64,000 bases of DNA from Sutcliffiella horikoshii. GTDB taxonomy: Bacteria; Bacillota; Bacilli; Bacillales; Bacillaceae_I. A program made the translations under genes and the position numbers. The stretch is taken from NCBI RefSeq assembly GCF_008180725.1, contig NZ_VTEV01000004.1:388312-452311 (forward strand), written 5' to 3'. The notes under the pieces are model-generated. The model was given only the letters and a program-made list of their open reading frames with translations, made no database searches and was not told the DNA's origin. Each line of letters begins with the position of its first letter. Within the stretch, counting starts at the first letter, position 1. Below are positions 1 to 8,660 of this stretch, piece after piece.

Positions 1-371
1 GGTTGTAAGAGGTCATGAGAAGTAGAATGAAGACCTCAGTTACGCCGAACAGGGTTGTAAGAGGTCATGAGAAGTGGAATGAAGACCTCAGTAAAGGCGA
101 ACAGAGCTGAGAGAGGTCATGAGAAGTAGAATGAAGACCTCAGTTACGGTGAACAATGCTGAGAGAGGTCATGAGAAGTGGAATGAAGACCTCAGTTGCG
201 CCGAACATAGCTGTGAGAGGCCTTCAGAAGCTGAATGAAGACTTCTGTTGAGCCAATCAAAGAGGAGAGAGGTCATGAGAAGTAGAATGAAGACCTCAGT
301 TAAGCCGAACAAGGCCATGAGAGGTCGTGAGAGTTGTAATTAAGCCCTCAATTAAGCCAAACAGAGCTAGA
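1..371 (+). repeat. 52-bp tandem repeat array 1 (upstream of dnaD)
   Basis: Seven consecutive 52-bp units start at 1, 53, 105, 157, 209, 261 and 313, with a remnant from 365. The core motif GAAGACC (or its variant) recurs at 29, 81, 133, 185, 237, 289 and 341, so every interval is 52 bp. Each unit has a 29-bp dyad-like core that begins GAGGTCATGAG and ends ATGAAGACCTC, then a 23-bp linker typified by GTTACGCCGAACA. The last two or three units are degenerate. The array starts before the window edge or exactly at it. No open reading frame runs through it. It ends in a weak hairpin plus T-run (AAGCC..GGCTT then T8, about 352-380), which may terminate the upstream gene. Confidence 0.95.
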
Positions 372-513
372 GAGGCTTTTTTTTTGTAATACTGCTAAAA
401 CCATACCTTTGTTTGAAATAACATAACACTTTAAATAACCATCAACAGATTGAAATATATTACCTATGAAGAATCAGTAGATATTTGTTATACTTATCGG
501 AGAGGTGTCTCAG

Positions 514-1215
514 ATGAAAAAAGAACAATTTATTCAATTCATGGAAGAGGGCAACCTGTCCGTTCCTAAATATTTGTTAAACAATTACGTAAATCTTGGG
601 TTAAATGAAAAAGAGTTTATCCTTCTTCTACATGTACATTCTTTCGTGGAAAGTGGAATTATTTTTCCAACCCCTATGGAAATCGCAGATAAGATGACAA
701 TTGACCCTTCAGAATGTATGGAAATCTTGCGTCATCTACTTCAAAAAGGGTATGTATCCATTAGTGATGAAATGGATGAATACTCCATCAAATATGAACG
801 CTATTCTCTCCAACCTCTTTGGGAAAAAATGATTACCTATATGATGGACCAAAACAAGCAAGCGACACAACATTTGAATCAACAACAAGAAATGAATCTT
901 TATACTGTGTTTGAGCAGGAATTCGGAAGACCATTATCGCCGTTTGAGTGTGAGTCTTTGAATATGTGGATGGACCAGGATCACCATGATCCAACCATTA
1001 TTAAAGCGGCATTAAGAGAGGCTGTTATTTCTGGGAAGTTGAATTTTCGTTATATTGATAGGATCCTTTTTGAATGGAAGAAGAATGGGATAAAGACAAT
1101 CAATCAAGCTAATGAGTATGGTAAAAAGTTCCGTAAAAATCAACAAAAGATAACTTCCGTTCCACCCAATAAATCAAGCAATTCAACTGTTCCATTTTAT
1201 AACTGGCTTGATTAA
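514..1215 (+). CDS. dnaD: DNA replication initiation / primosome protein DnaD
   Basis: DnaD acts with DnaB and DnaI to bring the replicative helicase to oriC and to restarting forks in Firmicutes. The 233-residue protein has the N-terminal winged-helix oligomerisation domain (about residues 1-100) and the C-terminal DnaB_2/DnaD domain with the diagnostic YxxxIxxxW motif (YIDRILFEW, residues 180-188). It ends in PFYNWLD like the B. subtilis protein. The start is taken at ATG 514 because GGAGAGG lies eight bases upstream; an in-frame GTG at 505 overlaps that site. It is followed by its own terminator and then nth, the order found in B. subtilis. Confidence 0.95.
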   Translation: MKKEQFIQFMEEGNLSVPKYLLNNYVNLGLNEKEFILLLHVHSFVESGIIFPTPMEIADKMTIDPSECMEILRHLLQKGYVSISDEMDEYSIKYERYSLQPLWEKMITYMMDQNKQATQHLNQQQEMNLYTVFEQEFGRPLSPFECESLNMWMDQDHHDPTIIKAALREAVISGKLNFRYIDRILFEWKKNGIKTINQANEYGKKFRKNQQKITSVPPNKSSNSTVPFYNWLD

Positions 1216-1258
1216 AAAAAGGGGACACGTAATGAGGAATTGCGTGTTCCCTTTTTTA
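1214..1258 (+). terminator. Rho-independent terminator after dnaD
   Basis: A 9-bp stem, GGGGACACG (1221-1229) with CGTGTTCCC (1243-1251), is followed by a run of six T. It lies between dnaD and the true nth start, so nth is probably reached by read-through or by its own promoter. Confidence 0.85.
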
Positions 1259-1290
1259 TCAATTATTTGAAGAAAGGCAGGACCTATGGA

Positions 1291-1944
1291 ATGTTAAATC
1301 TTAAACAAATAAACGAAGTAGTAGATGTAATGGGAGAGATGTTTCCTGATGCACATTGCGAACTCAATCATAAAAACCCTTTCGAATTAGTGATTGCAGT
1401 CGCGCTGTCAGCTCAGTGTACAGATGCTCTTGTTAATAAAGTAACGAAGAACCTATTTGAAAAATACCAAAAGCCTGAGGATTACCTTGCCGTTACACTG
1501 GAAGAATTGCAACAAGATATCCGCTCTATCGGTCTTTATCGAAATAAAGCAAAAAATATTAGAAGTTTATGCCAACTTCTCTTAGAGGAATACAATGGTG
1601 AAATTCCAAAAGAAAGGGATGAACTCGTTAAGCTTCCGGGTGTTGGTAGAAAAACAGCAAATGTAGTAGTTTCTGTTGCTTTTGGTGTCCCAGCTATTGC
1701 AGTAGATACTCATGTAGAACGAGTTAGTAAGCGTTTAGGTATCTGTAAGTGGAAAGACAGCGTCTTAGAAGTAGAAAAGACGTTGATGAGAAAAATTCCA
1801 AAAGAAAAATGGTCTGACACGCATCACCGCCTTATTTTCTTTGGCAGATATCATTGTAAAGCTCAGAATCCTCAATGTGAAAGCTGTCCTTTACTTGAAA
1901 TGTGCAGAGAAGGCAAGAAGAGAATGAAGAAGAAGGTGGGCTAA
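1291..1944 (+). CDS. nth: Endonuclease III (DNA glycosylase/AP lyase)
   Basis: This bifunctional base-excision repair enzyme removes oxidised pyrimidines and cleaves the abasic site. The 217-residue product has the helix-hairpin-helix LPGVGRKTANV (residues 115-125) with catalytic Lys121, catalytic Asp139 in VDTHVERVSKR, and a C-terminal [4Fe-4S] loop with Cys at 189, 196, 199 and 205 (C-x6-C-x2-C-x5-C). All catalytic residues are intact. The start is ATG 1291, giving MLNLKQI as in B. subtilis; the frame is open further upstream to a TTG at 1240 but that would run through the dnaD terminator. The stop codon overlaps the ypoC start by one base (TAATG), which suggests translational coupling. Confidence 0.95.
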   Translation: MLNLKQINEVVDVMGEMFPDAHCELNHKNPFELVIAVALSAQCTDALVNKVTKNLFEKYQKPEDYLAVTLEELQQDIRSIGLYRNKAKNIRSLCQLLLEEYNGEIPKERDELVKLPGVGRKTANVVVSVAFGVPAIAVDTHVERVSKRLGICKWKDSVLEVEKTLMRKIPKEKWSDTHHRLIFFGRYHCKAQNPQCESCPLLEMCREGKKRMKKKVG

Positions 1945-2447
1945 TGAAGATACCAGAAAGCTTTCTTCATCCCCATTTTTACTCGAATCAAGACTCCATT
2001 TCCATAAAAATTTTTTCTTTGGCAGATATCATAGAAGTCCCATTTAAGTTTGACATAGCATACTACCTGGGAGTAGCGCCAGATCAATTGCCTTGGGAGA
2101 TGACAAGTGATTCCATACCGCATATTCTCACTAGTTGGAAAGAGAAAGAGATCCTTTTAAACTCTCTTCACGAAGTAAGGGATCGAAAGGAAGCAAGAAA
2201 ACAAATTGTGCTGCCAATTGCTTGGTTTCTGCAATTGCTGTTTTGGATGAATGGGCAACCAGTAAGAGGTTTGACCGATTGGAAAATTGAAGTGTGCAGA
2301 TTGAAATGGAAGCCGATAAATGTGGATGAGAGGTTGGAATTTGTCATTAAAAAACCTGAAATGTATCATTCATTTATTCAACTTCAACAGCTCTACACCG
2401 AATGTGCCAAGTTGTTTTATAAAATTAAGGTGTTAGAGAAGAAGTAA
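1944..2447 (+). CDS. ypoC: YpoC-like conserved protein of unknown function
   Basis: The 167-residue protein starts at ATG 1944, which overlaps the nth stop, with GGTGGG just upstream. It is named by position (nth-ypoC-ponA in Bacillus) and by its general length and composition. No catalytic motif, signal peptide or membrane segment is visible. It has an acidic, aromatic-rich N-terminal half (PESFLHPHFY near the start) and a Lys/Glu-rich helical C-terminus. The function is unknown. Coupling to nth suggests co-expression but not necessarily a role in repair. Confidence 0.8.
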   Translation: MKIPESFLHPHFYSNQDSISIKIFSLADIIEVPFKFDIAYYLGVAPDQLPWEMTSDSIPHILTSWKEKEILLNSLHEVRDRKEARKQIVLPIAWFLQLLFWMNGQPVRGLTDWKIEVCRLKWKPINVDERLEFVIKKPEMYHSFIQLQQLYTECAKLFYKIKVLEKK

Positions 2448-2462
2448 ATCTAGAGACTACAC

Positions 2463-2497
2463 AAAAAGGGCTACCATAGCAGGTAGCCCTTTTTGCT
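2463..2497. terminator. Bidirectional terminator between ypoC and ponA
   Basis: GGGCTACC and GGTAGCCC form a perfect 8-bp stem with a 6-base loop, flanked by A5 on the left and T5 on the right. It serves the converging ypoC (+) and ponA (-). Confidence 0.9.
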
Positions 2498-5185
2498 TTA
2501 ATCGTTGTCTTCTTCTGAATTATTTCGTTGCCCATTTCTGTTTGTGTTGCTCTGTGTATTAGCATCATCAGACTCTTCCCCGTCGCCAGGAGGCTCTTCG
2601 CCATCCCCAGGAGGTTCTTCCCCATCCCCAGGAGGCTCTTCCCCGTCGCCAGGATGCTCTTCGCCATCACCAGGAGTACCTTCCCCGTCACCAGGAGGCT
2701 CTTCGCCATCACCAGGGGGCTCTTCCCCATCCCCAGGCGGGTTTGGAATCTCAGGAATGATACTTTCATCCTCTTCAACCAATTCAGGAATTGTTATAGT
2801 CTGTGTTGCTGCATCACTTCTATTCTCATTGTTTTCATCCTGTACTGCTATAATTTCAAAGGTGAAGGTAGCACCAGGGTCTGGTGATTCCACAACCAAA
2901 CCTAGATCTTTCGTTTCAGTGAGAGATTGAGGGGAACCTTCATTAACAGCTACGTTAATTGTAAATGTCACACCTTCTAATCGTTCTTCAGGGTATTTCC
3001 AATTCAAGTTGATAACATTTGCTTCTTCGTCATACTGTGCGGTGAAACCTGACGGAGTAGGCAGCTTATCATATTCTTTAGATACCTCTGTTGGTTCTGT
3101 ACCTTTGACAAAATATTCATTTGTAATTTGGTCAGATGGTGTGAACTGACTTGCTTTTAATGGTGGATTAGATCCTTTCTCAATTGCAACACGGACAACA
3201 CTGTTAGGAACAGGGAAATCTGCTTTATCTTCATTTGTCGTAGATATGTTCTCCATCAATTGCTTGAAGATAATCCGAGATAAATATTGATCTTGATTTA
3301 CGCCATTAATCGGTCGCAGATAATTATCAGTTCCGGTTCTTCTAAATCCAGTCCAAACTGCAGCAGTATATGTTGGGGTATACCCAGCAAACCAAGTGCT
3401 TGGAACACCGCCTTCAGGTATCCCATATTCTGCCATTGTTTCATCAGAAAAGTTTGTAGTTCCTGACTTCCCTGCAATATTCAATCCAGGAACATTTGCA
3501 GCGGTTGCTAATCCGCTTCTTACGGATGTTTTAAGCATATCAGTAATCATGAAAGCTGTGGAATCTTTCATCACCACTTCAGATTCTTTGTTCAGGTTGA
3601 CGCTAGTTCCATCTTGGAAGACGACTTTTGTCACTGCGAACGGTTCGGTATATACACCGCCACTTCCAAATGAACTGTATGCTCCAGCCATTTGAAGAGG
3701 GGAAATACCGTTTGTAAATCCACCAATTGCATATGCTTCATTTATTTCTTCTTCAAGAGGTATGCCTAACTTAACTGCAAAATCCCTTGCTCTGTCCAAA
3801 CCGACTTCTTGAAGGGCTTTTAATGCCGGGATGTTACGGGAGTCGGCTATATGTTGTCTCATACTAAGGAAACCTTTATGCTTGTTGTCCCAGTTATTGA
3901 TTTCCGTTCCGGAAGAGTAACTGTAAGGTTCATCATTAATTTGATGATAGGTTGACCAATCCAAAAACTCTATTGCAGGAGCATAATCTAGAATTGGTTT
4001 AATCGCTGACGCTGGTTGAACTCTTATGTCTGTAGCGTAATTGGTACCGGTCTTCATATGGTTTCTACCACCGCCAATGGCGCGAATTTCACCACTTTGC
4101 GTATCAATTAAGGCAATACCTGCTTGGTAGTCTTCATTTTCTAAATGCGGGATGCCACTCTCATCTGATAAAATGTATTCCACTTGTTCTTGTGCATTGA
4201 CATCAAGTGTGGTGTAAATCTCTAGTCCATCTGCTTGAGGGTCTACATCCCCTAGTTGATCAGAGATTTCCTCAATTACACGATCAATGAACGCGTTGTA
4301 TTTATTCGAGTAATTCGTTTTCTCTACATCGTCTGCTAGTGTCGAGTCTACCGGAATTGCCCTTGCTGCATCGGCTTCTTCCTCTGTGATTTTTCCATGC
4401 TTCACCATAAGTGTCAGTACAATATTACGGCGCTGTTCAGCATTTTCAGGATTTGTAACAGGGTTATAATTGTTAGGACTTTGAGGGAGTCCAGCAAGCA
4501 TCGCTGCTTCATGCAATTCTAACTCGTCTAGAGATTTTCCATAATAATTTTTTGCAGCATTGGAAATTCCATATGCATAATTTGAAAAATAGATACGATT
4601 TAAGTACATTTCCAGTATTTCGTCTTTGGTGAAACGGGATTCTAGTTGATAAGCCAAGTAGAATTCCTGTGCTTTTCTCTTTAAGGTTTTATCAGTTGAT
4701 AAAAATGATAATTTTACTAGCTGTTGAGTTATGGTACTACCACCTTCAGCACCGAAGCCTCTTGTAACGTTTGCAAGTACTGCTCCAGCCAAACGTCTGT
4801 AATCTACACCATTATGCTCATAAAATCGAACATCCTCTGTAGCCAAGAAGGCATCTTTAACAAGGTCTGGGATTTCATCAGAATCTACATATTCCCTAGC
4901 TTCGTGCCCGCCTATTTCAGCAGCCAGCTCACCATCCATCCCATAAACTTTGGACGGTACAGGGACCTTAAGTAGCGTTTCGTCCAACGGTGGAGTGCTT
5001 TGGACATAGTATGCGAATGTACCAATACCTGTTATTAATCCTACAATTCCTATAATAAGTGCGGATAAAAATATTTTCTTGAAAAGTCCTTTTTTAGGCC
5101 CTTTCTTTTTCGTGCCGGACTTGGCACTTCGTTCTTCTTCCATAGCTTTTCGTCTTTGTTCTCTTGATTGATACTTCTCAGTCAT
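2498..5185 (-). CDS. ponA: Class A penicillin-binding protein PBP1 (transglycosylase/transpeptidase)
   Basis: This membrane-anchored enzyme polymerises lipid II and cross-links peptidoglycan. The 895-residue protein has a basic cytoplasmic tail, one membrane anchor (about residues 35-58), a glycosyltransferase 51 domain with the EDVRFYEHNGVD motif near residue 117 and GGSTITQQL, and a transpeptidase domain with SxxK (SAIK, near 391), SRN, and KSGTT (near 571). A fibronectin-III-like domain follows at about 710-805. The C-terminus is an acidic linker built from eight PPGDGEE-type heptads (about 815-870) and a short hydrophilic end. recU lies 45 bp upstream on the same strand, the conserved recU-ponA operon. 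The tail sequence is unlike the Asn/Gln-rich tail of B. subtilis PonA but occupies the same place. Confidence 0.95.
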   Translation of the reverse strand: MTEKYQSREQRRKAMEEERSAKSGTKKKGPKKGLFKKIFLSALIIGIVGLITGIGTFAYYVQSTPPLDETLLKVPVPSKVYGMDGELAAEIGGHEAREYVDSDEIPDLVKDAFLATEDVRFYEHNGVDYRRLAGAVLANVTRGFGAEGGSTITQQLVKLSFLSTDKTLKRKAQEFYLAYQLESRFTKDEILEMYLNRIYFSNYAYGISNAAKNYYGKSLDELELHEAAMLAGLPQSPNNYNPVTNPENAEQRRNIVLTLMVKHGKITEEEADAARAIPVDSTLADDVEKTNYSNKYNAFIDRVIEEISDQLGDVDPQADGLEIYTTLDVNAQEQVEYILSDESGIPHLENEDYQAGIALIDTQSGEIRAIGGGRNHMKTGTNYATDIRVQPASAIKPILDYAPAIEFLDWSTYHQINDEPYSYSSGTEINNWDNKHKGFLSMRQHIADSRNIPALKALQEVGLDRARDFAVKLGIPLEEEINEAYAIGGFTNGISPLQMAGAYSSFGSGGVYTEPFAVTKVVFQDGTSVNLNKESEVVMKDSTAFMITDMLKTSVRSGLATAANVPGLNIAGKSGTTNFSDETMAEYGIPEGGVPSTWFAGYTPTYTAAVWTGFRRTGTDNYLRPINGVNQDQYLSRIIFKQLMENISTTNEDKADFPVPNSVVRVAIEKGSNPPLKASQFTPSDQITNEYFVKGTEPTEVSKEYDKLPTPSGFTAQYDEEANVINLNWKYPEERLEGVTFTINVAVNEGSPQSLTETKDLGLVVESPDPGATFTFEIIAVQDENNENRSDAATQTITIPELVEEDESIIPEIPNPPGDGEEPPGDGEEPPGDGEGTPGDGEEHPGDGEEPPGDGEEPPGDGEEPPGDGEESDDANTQSNTNRNGQRNNSEEDND
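2574..2741 (-). repeat. 21-bp in-frame tandem repeat in the ponA tail
   Basis: Eight 21-bp units encode heptads of the form PPGDGEE, with variants GTPGDGEE and HPGDGEE. All unit lengths keep the frame. Codon-level differences (GTCGCC/ATCCCC/ATCACC) are shuffled between units, as expected of unequal exchange or slippage. The opposite strand is open by chance because of the repeat composition. Confidence 0.9.
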
Positions 5186-5230
5186 GTTTCAGACCTGCCT
5201 TTCTTCACACATACAGTAATTCCGGAGCTA

Positions 5231-5827
5231 TTAATAATACATGTCTATTATTTTGATGTAATCGATTCTTGGCTGATAACCTTGAGGAATCAAGTAGCCG
5301 TACCGTTCGATATCTTGTTTTGTAATAGACTTTCTTTCACCGGATTCTTTCCTTTCCCAATAATGAAATAACTTTTCGGCCGGAAGCAGATATACTTCAT
5401 TAAAAAGACGGAACATTAATATGACGAAACAGATTCCATTTTGTTTCACAACTTGTCTCATATGTTGAATTTGATGTTCATGAAAGTTTTGGAGAGGGAA
5501 GGAAGTTTTGTTTTTCGTTTCCTTTGCCTCGAAATCAATATACCTTCCTTTGTACACTCCGTTAAAATCTGTTGTCGATGCTTGTTTGAAGTAAGCTTCT
5601 TTGATAACGGCAGCACTTCTTTTTGGATAGTGCACATCAACTATCTGAATTGGTGTCGGTTTTTTATGGACAACAGCAATTCCTTGGTGGAGATAATACA
5701 TATTGGAATCATGAAGATCATCCTCTAAACTCATTCCTCTGTTGCCATACAATGTTGGGCCAGTCTTTTTGGAAGGTGAACTGCTATTTCCCTGAAATAC
5801 TTTACCATTTGGGTATCGTATAGTCAT
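5231..5827 (-). CDS. recU: Holliday junction resolvase RecU
   Basis: RecU cleaves four-way junctions during recombination and chromosome segregation and modulates RecA. The 198-residue protein begins MTIRYPNGK, as in the family, and carries the PD-(D/E)xK nuclease core in [14 protein letters not shown] followed by [11 protein letters not shown]. The C-terminal [10 protein letters not shown] is also conserved. The start ATG at 5827 is preceded by AGAGGGGG. It is transcribed with ponA 45 bp downstream and divergently from yppC, with a 94-bp shared intergenic region. Confidence 0.95.
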   Translation of the reverse strand: MTIRYPNGKVFQGNSSSPSKKTGPTLYGNRGMSLEDDLHDSNMYYLHQGIAVVHKKPTPIQIVDVHYPKRSAAVIKEAYFKQASTTDFNGVYKGRYIDFEAKETKNKTSFPLQNFHEHQIQHMRQVVKQNGICFVILMFRLFNEVYLLPAEKLFHYWERKESGERKSITKQDIERYGYLIPQGYQPRIDYIKIIDMYY

Positions 5828-5921
5828 AAATTTCCCCCTCTAGACTAAAACTAATCTTATATTAGAAAAAAACGTCATCTTTTTGTAAACTTTGTCACTT
5901 TTTGTTTGAAAGGAGGAGGAT

Positions 5922-6938
5922 ATGTTAGTGAAACAGAGTACTCCATATTCGGAAATAAAAAAAAGAAGATTGACATACAAGTACTCCTTTCAAGAAAGTA
6001 ATTTTATCACTACTATTCAAAAAAATACAGCGAAATACAATGCTGACAATATTTCTAGGACCAAAGCCTATATTGATTATTATAATAGAAACAAAGAAAT
6101 TCGATGGGCTTTTTTGGCTAGCATGGTCTCACGAAATGCTGGCTGGAACATAACGGACTTGGAGGGGAAATGGTTCAAGCTTGCTTTAGATTGGAGAAAG
6201 AGATATCCAATTTTTTTGACTTACGAATTAGCAAATTGGATGATATTCCAGGATGCCTACCCTCAATTATTACTATATGAGTTGTCCAAGAAATATAACA
6301 AACCACTTTTTCATTTATTAAAAGAGTTCCATGTTTCTTGTTTTATGGAAGCGGAGTGGCAGTATTTTTGGGAGAAAAGGGATATAGATAGGTTAATGAC
6401 TTCCCTTATTATTAATGAACAAAATCTTATTCAAGAACCGGTTCTTCAAAACAAAAAGTTGAAAAGAAAGGTCTTTGGAACAAGTGTATATGCCTTTCAA
6501 GATCTTGGTCATTTTAGTTGTGTCATTTTTCCAACAATTAAAGGGAAGTTATATGGATATTCTGTGCATGGATTTCAAAAGCTCCATAATAGAATTGATT
6601 TAGGAAAGAGATTGGCAGATCTTCTGTTTGACCGGAGACTATTTGATTCATTTTTGATTTTCTCGCAGGAAACAGAACCTACAGGATCGCGATTTGACTA
6701 TGAGCAGCATTTGCATAAAGGGGTATTTAGAGAAACTCCTGTTCTTAGAGCTGTATATCCTGTGATTCCTCATCGTCCTTTCCTACAAGAAGACTGGGTT
6801 TTTAGGCAGGAAAAGCATCTTGCAAAGTGGAAGCAAAGGGCAAGGAACACAGAGCGAGAGGAGATAGAGATAACGAAGTGGTTTATTCATAAACAACATC
6901 AGATGCATAGTTTAATTGCTTTAAAAAAGTGGTTATAG
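5922..6938 (+). CDS. yppC: YppC family protein (DUF2515)
   Basis: The 338-residue soluble protein is recognised by its place next to recU and by family features: a Trp/Tyr-rich N-terminal half with YYNRNKEIRWAFLASMVSRN and a His-rich C-terminal part. No signal peptide or catalytic signature is evident and the family function is unknown. The start ATG 5922 has the strong ribosome site AAAGGAGGAGG. It is monocistronic, with a terminator directly after the stop. Confidence 0.85.
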   Translation: MLVKQSTPYSEIKKRRLTYKYSFQESNFITTIQKNTAKYNADNISRTKAYIDYYNRNKEIRWAFLASMVSRNAGWNITDLEGKWFKLALDWRKRYPIFLTYELANWMIFQDAYPQLLLYELSKKYNKPLFHLLKEFHVSCFMEAEWQYFWEKRDIDRLMTSLIINEQNLIQEPVLQNKKLKRKVFGTSVYAFQDLGHFSCVIFPTIKGKLYGYSVHGFQKLHNRIDLGKRLADLLFDRRLFDSFLIFSQETEPTGSRFDYEQHLHKGVFRETPVLRAVYPVIPHRPFLQEDWVFRQEKHLAKWKQRARNTEREEIEITKWFIHKQHQMHSLIALKKWL

Positions 6939-6945
6939 CATATAA

Positions 6946-6976
6946 AAACAGCTCCGAAAAAGGAGCTGTTTTTTGA
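6946..6976 (+). terminator. Terminator after yppC
   Basis: AACAGCTCC and GGAGCTGTT pair over 9 bp around a GAAAAA loop, followed by T6. The A-run on the other side lets it also serve sspM on the minus strand. Confidence 0.9.
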
Positions 6977-6987
6977 GTGGAATGATA

Positions 6988-7092
6988 TCAGGTGGAAGGA
7001 CGGTTTGGTCCTTTTAACTTTTTATCTTCTTGGCCAGGTGCACTTTCAACTTGGTTTTTACGTTGTTGTTGATTTTTCTTTTGTTTTGACAT
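6988..7092 (-). CDS. sspM: Minor small acid-soluble spore protein SspM
   Basis: This 34-residue basic peptide ends KKLKGPNRPST, close to the KKLGGPNRPST end of B. subtilis SspM, which has the same length. SspM is a minor protein of the spore core made in the forespore. ATG 7092 has AAAGGAGG just upstream; upstream in-frame extension has no ribosome site. It sits between yppC and yppD. Confidence 0.88.
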   Translation of the reverse strand: MSKQKKNQQQRKNQVESAPGQEDKKLKGPNRPST

Positions 7093-7284
7093 TGCTAAAA
7101 CCTCCTTTAGTAATTTTTTTACCATCTTATTTTTTACAAAGTGGCAAGCAATCATGCGAAAAATGGGAGGTGTTTTTGCAAATAAACACTTTCTTTGACG
7201 AATTGCTTCTAGTTTTGTCACACAGGAAGGGAGTGAGAGATGAACGGAGAAAATATAAACTAACAAAGTATGGAGGGGATTTGT

Positions 7285-7542
7285 ATGTCCAATGTAGTTG
7301 TTTCAAGAAATGAGATCGCGGACTTGTTCAATGAAATGATGCTTCAAATGGATGTATTAGAGGAGACGATGTCAAATTCACTTAAAATAGAGCGAGAAGA
7401 GATGGAAGAAGTCATGAAACATCAAATTAGACGGTTGCATGTCACACTAGATGAAGTGGAAAAAGTGATGGGGGAGCAACGGCTGTTAAAAATACACTCT
7501 CCAAAAACAATTGACTTTAGTCAGAGTGCTTACTCTGTTTAA
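7285..7542 (+). CDS. yppD: YppD-like small protein, function unknown
   Basis: An 85-residue, strongly helical, acidic protein rich in Glu and Met (the stretch from about residue 8 to 65 looks like a coiled coil). ATG 7285 follows GGAGGGG by six bases. It is named yppD because it lies between sspM and yppE as in B. subtilis; the sequence itself gives no functional clue. The gap to yppE is 36 bp, so the two are probably one transcript. Confidence 0.7.
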   Translation: MSNVVVSRNEIADLFNEMMLQMDVLEETMSNSLKIEREEMEEVMKHQIRRLHVTLDEVEKVMGEQRLLKIHSPKTIDFSQSAYSV

Positions 7543-7578
7543 GAAGATATGGTAATGTATTGCTAGAGGTGAAGTGAG

Positions 7579-7941
7579 ATGTCTGGCAATGAAAATAGTG
7601 TAAAGGAATTAACAAAACAAATTTTGATGGAATTGGACAGGATAGAAGCAAACTTTATTGAAGTTAAAGCTAGTAAAAAGGAACCTGATTTCTTTCAAAC
7701 AGTGAAGCCGTATGCTGACAAAGTGTATGCGACAGTCGAACAATGGGAGAGTAATGTTAAGGACTGGATCATATCAGAAAAACCCAAATATATACACGTC
7801 CAACAAATAGATAGTACAGTTGAAAATATCAATATGGTAGCTGTGCAATGCTTTTATCCGGATACCCGTGAAAAACGTTTTAAAGGCATGTTACAGTCTA
7901 TTCGCTATGTATTGAATGATACAATATCCAAAAATATGTAA
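7579..7941 (+). CDS. yppE: YppE family helical protein (DUF1798)
   Basis: The 120-residue protein matches the YppE family pattern: an N-terminal helix, DFFQTVKPYADKV, then EKPKYIHVQQIDST and REKRFKGMLQSIRYVL at the end. YppE folds as a four-helix bundle in B. subtilis but has no assigned function. It lies 36 bp after yppD on the same strand. A shared terminator with the converging gene at 7982-8146 follows the stop. Confidence 0.88.
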   Translation: MSGNENSVKELTKQILMELDRIEANFIEVKASKKEPDFFQTVKPYADKVYATVEQWESNVKDWIISEKPKYIHVQQIDSTVENINMVAVQCFYPDTREKRFKGMLQSIRYVLNDTISKNM

Positions 7942-7948
7942 TTAAACC

Positions 7949-7983
7949 GGCCTGATCAGTAGCAGATCAGGCTGGGTCATTTT
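7949..7983. terminator. Bidirectional terminator after yppE
   Basis: GCCTGATC and GATCAGGC pair over 8 bp with a 7-base loop (about 7950-7971). It stands between convergent yppE and the small minus-strand gene; the T-rich tract on the plus side is short. Confidence 0.65.
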
Positions 7984-8146
7984 ATCGATCTTTCTCAGCT
8001 TTGTTCGTTACTGGGCGTTCCTCAGCAGTAGCCACAGGCTCGATTGCGTATTCCACTTTTTCGAACACCTTTCTTTCAGCCGGCTTTGCCCCGATAGTAG
8101 GTTCGTGTCCTTTTTTCATATGGTTAAAGTTTTTTCCGCGACTCAT
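7982..8146 (-). CDS. Hypothetical 54-residue basic protein
   Basis: The frame starts at ATG 8146 after GGAGGGATATAG and encodes 54 residues beginning MSRGKNFNHMKKGHEPT and ending NKAEKDR. It is hydrophilic, with a basic N-terminus and a Glu/Val-rich second half. I do not recognise the family. Its size, composition and position among sporulation microgenes would fit a spore-associated peptide, but this is only inference. Confidence 0.7.
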   Translation of the reverse strand: MSRGKNFNHMKKGHEPTIGAKPAERKVFEKVEYAIEPVATAEERPVTNKAEKDR

Positions 8147-8210
8147 CTATATCCCTCCTTTTTTATCCTACTTAGCTTTCCACATTGCACTTCTCATTAC
8201 GCAATTAAGG

Positions 8211-8241
8211 TAAAAAAAAGAGACCCATAAAGGTCTCCTAA
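8211..8241 (-). terminator. Terminator after yppF (minus strand)
   Basis: Read on the minus strand, GAGACC pairs with GGTCTC around a short loop and is followed by T8. It lies 13 bp after the yppF stop. Confidence 0.85.
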
Positions 8242-8253
8242 CAATATTGTTTA

Positions 8254-8457
8254 TCATGTTACTTCTAAAATGTCTTCAAACGTATTTGGTGGAACAGCAC
8301 CTTTTGATTCGAGCTCCCGAATCAAATTTCGAAACTGACCAATCGTTAATTCCCCTCTAAGGTACAGCTGTCTGGCAAAATCCATTAATTCATTATGCTC
8401 CATTGGTTCATAGGTCTTACAACTTATAAATTTATGACGCAACTCTTCAAGTACCAA
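8254..8457 (-). CDS. yppF: YppF-like protein
   Basis: The 67-residue product has the YppF-type core LMDFARQLYLRGELTIGQ followed by a RELESKGA segment. The start is set at TTG 8457 because AAAGGGGGG lies 6-7 bases upstream; the frame is open further upstream but without a ribosome site. The function is unknown. It keeps the B. subtilis order yppE-yppF-yppG although orientation differs from its neighbours. Confidence 0.8.
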   Translation of the reverse strand: MVLEELRHKFISCKTYEPMEHNELMDFARQLYLRGELTIGQFRNLIRELESKGAVPPNTFEDILEVT

Positions 8458-8660
8458 TCCAATCCCCCCTTTGAAGTTAATTCCATCATAGCATGCAAAA
8501 TAAATTTTTCTTGTTTTTGAAAAAATGAAACTTCCGACAAATTGGGACAAAAATGGAGTATTGTGGCAAGACTCATTGCTCTTTTATTGTAAAGTTGAAT
8601 AGGCACCTTTCCCGGGTTTTTTCATACGTTATTTATAGCTAGAAAAGAGGAGGGATTCGA

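Noticed and set aside
485..494. dnaD promoter at TATACT (489-494)
   Set aside because: The predicted start site would fall inside the ribosome site of dnaD, so it is unlikely to be the working promoter.
1240..1290. Upstream TTG start for nth
   Set aside because: The extension would be encoded by the dnaD terminator; ATG 1291 matches the family N-terminus.
2505..2930. Plus-strand open frames opposite the ponA tail
   Set aside because: They result from the 21-bp repeat, which keeps other frames open; no ribosome site, and the ponA frame has strong family support.
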